64,000 nucleotides of DNA, from contig JBOEGJ010000018.1 in assembly GCA_050633365.1 (NCBI GenBank), positions 1 through 64,000 of the forward strand. Reading direction: 5' to 3'. This stretch comes from Pseudomaricurvus sp050633365. GTDB taxonomy: Bacteria > Pseudomonadota > Gammaproteobacteria > Pseudomonadales > Cellvibrionaceae. The notes beneath the pieces were generated by a model. The model saw only the letters and a list, made by a program, of their open reading frames with translations. It made no database searches and had not been told where the DNA came from. Position numbers and translations under genes: made by a program. This document shows, in pieces, positions 26,228 to 33,929 of this stretch; position 1 is the first letter of the stretch; each line of letters begins with the position of its first letter.

Positions 26228-28093
26228 ATGCTTTTTATGCCAAGCTCCACCGTTATCTCAAGACCACTCTCGACACTGCCGCTCGCCATAGTCGCGCTAG
26301 CCCTGATCTTTTTGAGTGCCGTCAGCCCAAACAGTTACGGGCAATTTGAGGACTCTGCGGCCAACTGGAACCCCAGCCCTCAAAACAACTTGGAGTTTTC
26401 CAGCCAGACAAGTTTTCTACCGGTTGAGCAAGCCTATCGTTTAAGCGCGCTGGTCAATGCGGCAGGCGAGAGCTCAAGCGAACAGCGTCAGCTGGCGCTG
26501 CACTGGGACATCGCTGATGGCTACTACCTTTATAAGCACCAACTCAAATTCGAACTCGATGGCAACCCCCTTGATCATCAACTGCCAGCCGGCCAATTCA
26601 AATACGATGAATACTTTGAGCGCGAGCTAGAGGTTTACTACGGCTCGCTAGATGTCGCCGTGTCTATACCGGTCGCTGCGAGCGCAGCGCAGCTCATCCG
26701 CGTGCACTCGCAAGGCTGCGCCGATGCTGGACTCTGCTACCCGCCCCAATGGCAACAGCTGTCGATTGAAAATGGTGAAGCTACGCTGATGGAATCACTG
26801 GCGCCAGCGCTGAGTAAGCCCGCTCCACCAGCCAACACTGAGCCCAATAGCGACAACCGTCACGGCCACTATGTTTGGGCCTTATTGGGAGCCTTAATAG
26901 GCGGCATCATTCTCAACTTAATGCCCTGTGTTTTCCCAGTGTTGTCACTCAAAGCGCTGAGTCTAGCCCGCAGCCGAGACAACCCCGCGCAACAACATTT
27001 GCACGGTTGGGCCTATACCGTCGGCGCTATTGCCACCTTTGTGATCATCGCTGCGATCATGCTGTCACTGCGCCAAGCTGGTCAGGCGGTTGGCTGGGGC
27101 TTTCAGCTGCAGTCGCCGGTAGTTGTCGCCCTGCTGGCCTATCTGTTTTTTATCATGGGGCTATCGCTATCGGGCTTTATTCAGCTCGGCGGCAAACTCG
27201 CAGGCGCCGGACAATCACTCACCGAAGGCCACAGCTACCGCTCATCGTTTTTTACTGGTGCCTTGGCAACCCTAGTCGCCAGTCCCTGTACCGCGCCGTT
27301 CATGGGAGGCGCTCTAGGCTATGCCGTAACTCAACCCCCCGTCATCGCCCTGAGTATTTTTGCCGCGCTGGGCTTTGGTATGGCACTGCCATTTCTCTTA
27401 TTAACCTACTTCCCAAGTTTGTCACAAAAGCTGCCAAAACCTGGGCCGTGGATGGAAACGCTGAAACAAGCCCTAGCTTTCCCGCTGTATTTCACCGCGC
27501 TCTGGCTACTTTGGGTAGTGGGACGACAAACCAGTAGCGATAGCGTGGTGCTGGTTGTCGCTGGCGCAGTGGCATTGGCCTTTGCCGCTTGGCTTTGGCA
27601 ACACCGCCCTCATCGTGTTTGGCAACAGTGTGCAGCCGCAGCGATTTTTGCCTTGGCCCTTTGGCCAATGGGGCAACTACAGCCTAGCCACACAAGCAAT
27701 GCCACTCAATTGCAGAACGATTGGCAGCCCTTTACTCAAGCGCGATTACAGCAACTACTGGATCAAGGTCAGCCAACATTTGTGAATTTAACCGCCGACT
27801 GGTGTATCACCTGCCTTGCCAATGAAAAAACAGCTCTGGATACCGACAAGACACTCGCGGCCTTTGAGCGCTCAGGTGTGGTCAAGCTGAAAGGGGATTG
27901 GACTCACTACAACCCCGAAATCACACAACTACTCAATCAATTTGGCCGCAATGGCGTACCGCTGTATTTGATCTACTCAAACAACAATCCCGGTAAACCG
28001 GTGATCCTGCCACAACTGCTGACCGAACAAACCGTTATCGATGCCATTCGTACAGCCTCGGAAAACACGTTAGCCTCTCATTCGACGAAATAA
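26228..28093 (+). CDS. dsbD: Thiol:disulfide interchange protein DsbD
   Basis: Carries electrons from cytoplasmic thioredoxin to the periplasm, keeping DsbC and cytochrome c maturation factors reduced. 621 residues: signal peptide (1-38), alpha domain with C164 and C170 (CADAGLC), eight-helix beta domain with C234 (MPCVFPVL) and C354 (SPCTAPFMGG), and gamma thioredoxin domain with CxxC (C526-C529, ADWCITCLAN). All six redox cysteines are present. A start three codons later is possible. It stands alone, with a hairpin downstream. Confidence 0.96.
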   Translation: MLFMPSSTVISRPLSTLPLAIVALALIFLSAVSPNSYGQFEDSAANWNPSPQNNLEFSSQTSFLPVEQAYRLSALVNAAGESSSEQRQLALHWDIADGYYLYKHQLKFELDGNPLDHQLPAGQFKYDEYFERELEVYYGSLDVAVSIPVAASAAQLIRVHSQGCADAGLCYPPQWQQLSIENGEATLMESLAPALSKPAPPANTEPNSDNRHGHYVWALLGALIGGIILNLMPCVFPVLSLKALSLARSRDNPAQQHLHGWAYTVGAIATFVIIAAIMLSLRQAGQAVGWGFQLQSPVVVALLAYLFFIMGLSLSGFIQLGGKLAGAGQSLTEGHSYRSSFFTGALATLVASPCTAPFMGGALGYAVTQPPVIALSIFAALGFGMALPFLLLTYFPSLSQKLPKPGPWMETLKQALAFPLYFTALWLLWVVGRQTSSDSVVLVVAGAVALAFAAWLWQHRPHRVWQQCAAAAIFALALWPMGQLQPSHTSNATQLQNDWQPFTQARLQQLLDQGQPTFVNLTADWCITCLANEKTALDTDKTLAAFERSGVVKLKGDWTHYNPEITQLLNQFGRNGVPLYLIYSNNNPGKPVILPQLLTEQTVIDAIRTASENTLASHSTK

Positions 28094-28126
28094 GACCCAA
28101 ATAACCTAAACTTCACAGAAGTTGTA

Positions 28127-28160
28127 AAACCCTGCGTCGAACTCGAGTCGAACAGGGTTT
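28127..28160 (+). terminator. Hairpin after dsbD, probable terminator
   Basis: AAACCCTG and CAGGGTTT form an eight-base stem around an 18-base loop that itself contains the palindrome ACTCGAGT. The T tract is short (TTTAAC), so termination is likely but not strong. Confidence 0.5.
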
Positions 28161-28427
28161 AACATCGCCAAAATCACCAAGACCGACGTTCAATAAACAG
28201 CCGAGAACTCATAAACGTCGCCAATCTTGTAGCCAAATTCAGCTAAGTTCACAAAATTCACCGACAGTGTGGACTAGCCAGTCATTTTACGGCAGAATCG
28301 CCTCAAAGCTTTACGAAAAAAGTCTATTTTGACGACTTCTCAGCGGTTTACAGAAGATGTCGACAAACTCAGGTGAATTTAAACGCTTATTTGAATTTCA
28401 CTCGGACACACAAGGGCTCATGCAATT
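28161..28427. other. Non-coding leader region upstream of aroQ
   Basis: About 270 bases with no credible open frame. It must hold the aroQ-accB-accC promoter, but no clear -35/-10 pair was found. The SD before aroQ (AAGGG, 11 bases from ATG) is weak. Nothing resembling a riboswitch was recognised by eye. Confidence 0.5.
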
Positions 28428-28871
28428 ATGGCGACAATTCTGGTACTACACGGACCGAATCTAAATCTTTTGGGTACTCGCGAACCCGATATTTATGGCT
28501 CGACCACCTTAGCCGATATTGATCAAACGCTCAGCCAGCGCTGCATGGATGAAGGTCATCACTTACAGGCACTGCAAAGTAATGCCGAGTACGAACTGAT
28601 TGATCGTATCCACGACGCCAAAAAAGAAGGTATTAATTATATTCTGATTAATCCCGCCGCTTTCACCCACACCAGCGTCGCCATTCGCGACGCATTGGCG
28701 GCCGTTGACATTCCGTTTATCGAAGTACATTTGTCGAATGTTCACAGCCGTGAAGCTTTTCGACAAAACTCCTATTTCTCAGATATCGCCCAAGGTGTGA
28801 TCTGCGGATTTGGCTCGCAAAGTTATGAGCTCGCGCTGAGCGCCGCGCTACAACAATTAGCCAAAACATAA
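28428..28871 (+). CDS. aroQ: Type II 3-dehydroquinate dehydratase
   Basis: Third step of the shikimate pathway. 147 residues, standard for the dodecameric type II enzyme. Signatures: LVLHGPNLNLLGTREPDIYG with the catalytic tyrosine, INPAAFTHTSVAIRDAL, IEVHLSNVHSRE with the catalytic histidine. It lies 88 bases upstream of accB, the classical aroQ-accB-accC order. Confidence 0.97.
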   Translation: MATILVLHGPNLNLLGTREPDIYGSTTLADIDQTLSQRCMDEGHHLQALQSNAEYELIDRIHDAKKEGINYILINPAAFTHTSVAIRDALAAVDIPFIEVHLSNVHSREAFRQNSYFSDIAQGVICGFGSQSYELALSAALQQLAKT

Positions 28872-28959
28872 TTTGAGTTTTTTGAACCCGATTTAATTGC
28901 TCCACTTAATATTAACAACAAGGCCTTAAGGCCGACGACCTAACTGATGGAACCCAATC

Positions 28960-29415
28960 ATGGATATTCGTAAAATTAAGAAACTGATCGAACTATTGGA
29001 AGAATCCGATATCGGCGAACTGGAAATTAAAGAAGGCGAAGAGTCTGTGCGCATCAGCCGCGGACACGCACAAGCCGTTGTCGCTCAACCTATGATGGCA
29101 GCCCCGGCACCTGTAGCCCCCGCAGCAGCCCCTGCAGCAACCCCAGCCGCTAGCGAAGAAAAAAAGGAAGCCGTTCTTACCGGTCACATTATTAAGTCGC
29201 CAATGGTTGGCACATTCTATTCAGCTCCAAGCCCAGGCTCTCCCGCCTTTGTTGAAGTTGGCCAACACGTAAAACCAGGCGACGTGATTTGCATCGTTGA
29301 AGCCATGAAAATGATGAACCAAATCGAAGCGGATAAAGCCGGTGTTGTCGAAGCTATTTTGACAGAAGACGGCGAGCCAGTTGAATTTGACCAGCCTCTG
29401 GTTACCATCGTTTAA
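28960..29415 (+). CDS. accB: Biotin carboxyl carrier protein of acetyl-CoA carboxylase
   Basis: Carries biotin in the first step of fatty-acid synthesis. 151 residues: N-terminal helical part, an Ala/Pro-rich linker (about 45-70), and the biotinyl domain with K117 in EAMKMMNQIEAD. It is followed 27 bases later by accC. Confidence 0.97.
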   Translation: MDIRKIKKLIELLEESDIGELEIKEGEESVRISRGHAQAVVAQPMMAAPAPVAPAAAPAATPAASEEKKEAVLTGHIIKSPMVGTFYSAPSPGSPAFVEVGQHVKPGDVICIVEAMKMMNQIEADKAGVVEAILTEDGEPVEFDQPLVTIV

Positions 29416-29442
29416 GGATGATCACCCACAGAGGATCTGGGC

Positions 29443-30783
29443 ATGTTTGAAAAATTATTAATCGCCAACCGTGGTGAAATTGCACTTCGAGTATTGCGCG
29501 CCTGTAAAGAGATGGGCATTAAAACCGTTGCGGTTCACTCTCAAGTTGATCGCAACCTGAAGCACGTTCGTCTGGCAGATGAATCTGTTTGTATTGGTCC
29601 AAACCCATCGCCAGAAAGCTACCTGAACATTCCTCGCATTATCAGCGCGATGGAAATTACCGACTCAATGGCGGTTCATCCTGGCTATGGCTTTCTCGCC
29701 GAAAACGCCGACTTCGCCGAGCAAGTTCAAAAGAGTGGCTTTACTTTTATCGGCCCCTCAGCTGACGTCATCCGCTTAATGGGCGATAAAGTCTGTGCAA
29801 TTGAAGCGATGAAAAAAGCCGGCGTACCTACCGTCCCGGGTTCCGATGGCCCACTGCCAGACGACGCCGAGGTTTGTTTGCGTCACGGCCGTGAGATCGG
29901 CTACCCCGTCATCATTAAAGCGGCAGCTGGCGGCGGCGGTCGCGGCATGCGCGTGGTGCAAACTGAATCAGCGCTGATGAATTCCATTCGTGTTACTAAA
30001 GCCGAAGCACTTGCCGGCTTTGGTGACGACACGGTTTACATGGAAAAGTATCTTCAAAATCCTCGCCACGTTGAAGTACAAGTTATGTCCGACGGGCAAG
30101 GTAGCGCAGTTCACTTCGGTGATCGTGACTGCTCTTTGCAACGTCGACACCAAAAAGTACTTGAAGAGGCACCAGCTCCGGGAATCGACGAGACAGCACG
30201 CCAAGAAACCTTTGAAGCTTGTATTAAAGCCTGTATCGAAATTGGTTATCGCGGCGCAGGTACTTTTGAGTTTTTGTACGAAGATGGGCGCTTTTATTTC
30301 ATCGAAATGAATACCCGTATTCAGGTTGAGCATCCCGTAACCGAAATGATCTCTGGTGTTGATCTCATCAAAGAACAAATTCGAGTTTGTGCCGGTGAAA
30401 AACTATCGATCACCCAAGATGACATTCACCTCAAGGGGCATTCGTTTGAATGCCGCATTAACGCCGAAGATCCAAAAACCTTCATGCCTTGCCCTGGCAC
30501 AGTGAATCAGTTTCACGCACCAGGCGGCTTAGGCGTTCGTGTTGATTCACATCTGTACAGCGGTTACACCGTGCCACCGAATTACGATTCGATGATCGCA
30601 AAAGTTATCACCTATGGTGATAACCGTACAGAAGCCTTGGCTCGCATGCGCAGCGCTTTGGATGAGTTAGTTGTGGATGGTATTCGTACCAATATTCCAT
30701 TGCAGCAAGATCTAGTGCGTGACTCTGGCTTTGCCGAAGGTGGTGTTAACATTCACTACCTCGAGAAAAAACTCGGGCTTTGA
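29443..30783 (+). CDS. accC: Biotin carboxylase subunit of acetyl-CoA carboxylase
   Basis: ATP-dependent carboxylation of biotin on AccB. 446 residues, normal length. Visible are the N-terminal ANRGEIALRVLRA, the ATP-grasp glycine loop KAAAGGGGRGMRVV, HVEVQV, EMNTRIQVEHPVTE and the C-terminal region. In many gammaproteobacteria prmA follows; here a terminator and the sortase system follow instead. Confidence 0.97.
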   Translation: MFEKLLIANRGEIALRVLRACKEMGIKTVAVHSQVDRNLKHVRLADESVCIGPNPSPESYLNIPRIISAMEITDSMAVHPGYGFLAENADFAEQVQKSGFTFIGPSADVIRLMGDKVCAIEAMKKAGVPTVPGSDGPLPDDAEVCLRHGREIGYPVIIKAAAGGGGRGMRVVQTESALMNSIRVTKAEALAGFGDDTVYMEKYLQNPRHVEVQVMSDGQGSAVHFGDRDCSLQRRHQKVLEEAPAPGIDETARQETFEACIKACIEIGYRGAGTFEFLYEDGRFYFIEMNTRIQVEHPVTEMISGVDLIKEQIRVCAGEKLSITQDDIHLKGHSFECRINAEDPKTFMPCPGTVNQFHAPGGLGVRVDSHLYSGYTVPPNYDSMIAKVITYGDNRTEALARMRSALDELVVDGIRTNIPLQQDLVRDSGFAEGGVNIHYLEKKLGL

Positions 30784-30803
30784 GCGCTAGTTGATTTTCG
30801 AAT

Positions 30804-30830
30804 AAAAAGGGCCGCTGTGCGGCCTTTTTT
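30804..30830 (+). terminator. Rho-independent terminator after accC
   Basis: GGCCGC-TGT-GCGGCC stem with an A run before and a run of six T after. It lies between convergent accC and pdsS, so it probably acts on both strands. Confidence 0.85.
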
Positions 30831-30911
30831 ATTGTCTTCTTTCTCCAGTTACGCCTAGGATTCAAGCCAGCGCAAGCATAGCTCGAAGCTATCTCATCGC
30901 GGCCAACTCAA

Positions 30912-33017
30912 TCAATCTCGCAACAACACCTCAAAGATTACACCGCTTAAATCATCTCGATCGCGCGCCTGTATGCTACCGCCGTGAAACTCGACGATGA
31001 GACGTACAATATGCAAGCCAAGTCCAAGATGCGTTTTTTCTGAGCTCGAGCTGTCTTCACGTAGGGACACTAAAGAATCGAACAGCTGATGCTTCATGTT
31101 CATCGGCAATAGCGGCCCGTCGTTACTCACGCTAAGCAATAGCCCTCGCGCTTCTGGTGTTAACTGGATTCTTATGAGGCCATTTTTAGGGCAAAAATCA
31201 GAAGCATTATCGACGAGTTTATCGAGCATTTGCACGATAAGATCGGGCGCCACATTCACCTCCTTTGCAGCGACGCGCTCATCAATAAAAACCTCCACTC
31301 GACAATGGCTCAGCATATCATCGTAAGCTGCGCCAACTTGAGTCACTAAATTCCCCAATACTAAGGTTTCTTTCTCGGCGCTTTCAATGCTCGCCTCCAC
31401 ATGACTGGCAGAACTCATGGCGTTAAGAATGGCAGAAAGCCTATCGTTGCCCTCGCTTGCGCGTCGAGCGTAGGTTTTTGCCGAGTCGGACAAACTCTCG
31501 TGCTCAAGATTGTCCAGAGACGAACGCATCACCGCCAACGGGGTTCTCAGCTCATGAGATAATTTGCTCGACAAAGTTCTCAAATAATCGGTGTATTCAC
31601 GCAAGCGCGACAGCAACTGTCCATAATGACGAGTCAATTCGCCAATTTCATCACCGGCGCTAGAATTGGGAAAATCCTCGCTAATACGACCGCTATCATC
31701 CACCGCTGTCGCGGCCGCAGCGCTCAACCGACCGATTCGCATCGACAACCAAGTTGCATAGGCCAACAGCCCCACACCGGTCAACAAGGTCGCCAACACG
31801 GTGTAGAGTAACAACCGGCTAAATGCATTGTTGGTTAACGCCATCATCGCATCGCTACTCTGTTCCGCCACCACAACGCTGGGAATAAAATCTGCAGCGG
31901 ATTGATCAACTGAAAATTCAATGGGTATAACCGCACGCCCCACCCGGCGCACACCCCACTGGTACCAACCACTACTGGCCTGTCGATGAGTTTGCGCCAC
32001 GAGCACTTCGGCCTCGGAAAATCGCCCATCCAAATCGGGTGAAGCCAGAGCAGGTAAAAAGTCGCGCCCCAGCATCAAGCCATACAACCAACGCATAAAT
32101 CCGTGGGTTTCGTATTCATCTCCTCGCGGTGACTGCAGCTGACCGGCACTGGCCACTAACCATTGATTGCTACTCACCACCCTCAAGCGCAAGCCTTGTG
32201 AAGCAAAAACATCCAGCGCCTGACTTAATCGATCACTAGCCCCCACCCAAAATGGCGGTGACGACTGCTGCTCGATATTGCCCAGCCATTGCTTATCCAG
32301 CTTAGGACGACGACGCTCATCCGGTAACTCACGTCGCGCGGGCAGCTCATCAACGTTGATAAAAGCGATCCCTAAGTTTTCGGCGGTGAGCTCTTTTGGC
32401 CAAGCTAACTCGAGCTGAAAACCGTTGGCATTTTCTTGCCAATAGCCAGTGATTCGAGGTTCCTGACGTATACGTCGCCCCTCTTGGTAATACGCAGTCA
32501 CCGTTCCCGGAGCGCCGCTGCGAACAATGTAGTCGCGCTCGAGATTATTACTTAAGCGAGTGCGAAGTCGGAAGTGATCACCACTGGCCAAGGCATCCAC
32601 ACTTGGGTTGTGATAAAAAATACGAGCATCGGTGACTTGGGCAAACATCATCATCCGCCCCTCGCTCTCACCAAGACTCAACTGCCAATGAGCGTCGCTA
32701 GTATCGGATTTAAATCTGCGAGGCTCTATCGCTAAGTGCCGCCACTCGTCATCATAACCATCGAGAAACATGGGCGTCGTGAGCGGGTGTAGATACAGTT
32801 GTGGCTCGGCCGGAGCCCACCATTGAGGCGCAAGTAATTGCTGCTGGAACTCGGGCTCACTGCCAATGCGATTGGCCACGGCGGTAGCCGTAGCGCCGAG
32901 TGCAATAACCTGCCCCTGACGCATCACCTGTTCCATTTCTTGGATATATTGACACCCCGCCCACGGCAAACTCAAGGTAAGCAGACTGACAATCATTAAC
33001 TGACGACGTAGATTCAT
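30912..33017 (-). CDS. pdsS: Dedicated sortase system histidine kinase
   Basis: Sensor kinase of the proteobacterial dedicated sortase system. 701 residues: N-terminal hydrophobic segment with a lipobox-like PWAGCQYIQEME (about 17-30), a large periplasmic sensor region (about 30-400), a second transmembrane helix (about 405-430), HAMP, then kinase core with H488 in LSHELRTPLAV, N-box DKLVDNASDF and G-box HLGLGLHIV. It starts within the stop of pdsR (TGATG, one-base overlap), so the pair is co-translated. The assignment rests on its overall architecture and on the target and sortase genes next door. The signal sensed is unknown, presumably the state of the envelope or the sorted protein. Confidence 0.88.
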   Translation of the reverse strand: MNLRRQLMIVSLLTLSLPWAGCQYIQEMEQVMRQGQVIALGATATAVANRIGSEPEFQQQLLAPQWWAPAEPQLYLHPLTTPMFLDGYDDEWRHLAIEPRRFKSDTSDAHWQLSLGESEGRMMMFAQVTDARIFYHNPSVDALASGDHFRLRTRLSNNLERDYIVRSGAPGTVTAYYQEGRRIRQEPRITGYWQENANGFQLELAWPKELTAENLGIAFINVDELPARRELPDERRRPKLDKQWLGNIEQQSSPPFWVGASDRLSQALDVFASQGLRLRVVSSNQWLVASAGQLQSPRGDEYETHGFMRWLYGLMLGRDFLPALASPDLDGRFSEAEVLVAQTHRQASSGWYQWGVRRVGRAVIPIEFSVDQSAADFIPSVVVAEQSSDAMMALTNNAFSRLLLYTVLATLLTGVGLLAYATWLSMRIGRLSAAAATAVDDSGRISEDFPNSSAGDEIGELTRHYGQLLSRLREYTDYLRTLSSKLSHELRTPLAVMRSSLDNLEHESLSDSAKTYARRASEGNDRLSAILNAMSSASHVEASIESAEKETLVLGNLVTQVGAAYDDMLSHCRVEVFIDERVAAKEVNVAPDLIVQMLDKLVDNASDFCPKNGLIRIQLTPEARGLLLSVSNDGPLLPMNMKHQLFDSLVSLREDSSSSEKTHLGLGLHIVRLIVEFHGGSIQARDRDDLSGVIFEVLLRD

Positions 33018-33715
33018 CAGGAGACGAGCCAGCGATAACCCATGCCGTAGGCGGTTTCGATTGCATTAAAACCGTCGTCTATTTGTTGAAATTTTTTCCG
33101 AATTCGCTTGATGTGAGAAGTGATGGTGTGGTCGTCCAAGACCACATTGGCCGCGTCCATCAGCTGCTGTCGATTCTTCACATGACCGGGATTTTTCGCC
33201 AGTGAATGCACCACCCATAACTCGGTGACGGTAAGATCGACCCGTTGATGATTCCAGTGAACCGACATTCGATCCATATTCAGACTCAGCTCGCCCCGCT
33301 CGAGCAAATCCTCTTCCGACTTAACCACGGGCTGCCGCAGAGCATCCACTCGCCGAAATAGGGCCACGATTCTGGCCAGCATGTGAGGCTGACTAATGTC
33401 TTTGGTAAGGTAATCATCGGCACCGAGACGCAGTCCCGAGACCACATCAAACTCACTGTCGCGGGCGGTCAGGAAAATGATTGGCAGTTCGGGCGCCATA
33501 GCCCTGAGTTCGCGACAAAGATCGAAGCCGCCTTCTATTTCATCGCCCAACCCCACATCGATTATGGCGAGATCGGGCAATTGCTGACGAAACGCCTCTA
33601 AGGCCGGCATACGAGCCGAGTACAACTCTACCTGATAGCCGTGGCGACTCAAGGCGTCGCGGTAGTTTTCGGCGATGGCAATCACATCTTCAACAATGGC
33701 AATAGTTCTAGCCAT
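33017..33715 (-). CDS. pdsR: Dedicated sortase system response regulator
   Basis: OmpR-type regulator, 232 residues. Receiver domain (about 4-120) with acidic E9/D10, phospho-acceptor D53 in IIDVGLGDE, FLTARDS and DDYLTKD; winged-helix DNA-binding domain (about 135-230, with LTVTELWVVHSL and HIKRIRKKF). The ATG of MARTIAIVED was chosen; longer versions add a non-conserved tail into the divergent promoter. It is paired with pdsS and divergent from the sortase target operon, which it probably controls. Confidence 0.9.
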   Translation of the reverse strand: MARTIAIVEDVIAIAENYRDALSRHGYQVELYSARMPALEAFRQQLPDLAIIDVGLGDEIEGGFDLCRELRAMAPELPIIFLTARDSEFDVVSGLRLGADDYLTKDISQPHMLARIVALFRRVDALRQPVVKSEEDLLERGELSLNMDRMSVHWNHQRVDLTVTELWVVHSLAKNPGHVKNRQQLMDAANVVLDDHTITSHIKRIRKKFQQIDDGFNAIETAYGMGYRWLVS

Positions 33716-33756
33716 AACAACATCAATCCCTGTTCTTAATGTGTAGTGGTGTAGCG

Positions 33757-33788
33757 ACAATGGTAGCGGTAATGATAGAGGCCATTGT
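33757..33788. repeat. Inverted repeat in the pdsR leader/promoter
   Basis: ACAATGG (33757-33763) and CCATTGT (33782-33788) are perfect seven-base arms with starts 25 bases apart. The right arm overlaps TACAAT on the minus strand (33784-33789), a possible -10 for pdsR with a leader of about 60 bases and no good -35. It may be an operator or only chance. Confidence 0.35.
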
Positions 33789-33829
33789 ACCCAAATTTGA
33801 ACGAACTGCAGCCCTGCCCAAGAAGACGC

Positions 33830-33871
33830 CACAATTGATCACATTTGATCGGCGTGCCGCCACTTTTGATC
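33830..33871 (+). promoter_or_regulatory. Three direct repeats CACWWTTGATC, candidate PdsR operator
   Basis: Copies are CACAATTGATC (33830-33840), CACATTTGATC (33840-33850) and CACTTTTGATC (33861-33871). Their starts are 10 and 21 bases apart, one and two helical turns, the usual layout for OmpR-family regulators. They end just upstream of where a -35 would lie if TTTAAT (near 33897) is the -10 of the target-sortase operon. A weaker copy, CAAATTTGAAC, is at 33792-33802. Binding by PdsR is inference from position. Confidence 0.65.
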
Positions 33872-33929
33872 CCTCAAGACGCCCGCTTTGAGCCGTTTAA
33901 TAGCGCCATCAGTCAAAGGGAGATCCCAC

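Noticed and set aside
26875..27537. 220-codon frame inside dsbD
   Set aside because: A +1 shadow of the DsbD transmembrane region; the dsbD frame has all six redox cysteines and domains.
28161..28427. Riboswitch or attenuator before aroQ
   Set aside because: No conserved riboswitch core and no terminator/anti-terminator pair seen; the only hairpin lies close to dsbD.
30912..33017. PdsS as a genuine lipoprotein because of its PWAGC lipobox-like start
   Set aside because: It is a two-helix sensor kinase and the segment is short; lipidation cannot be decided from sequence, so it is noted only as lipobox-like.
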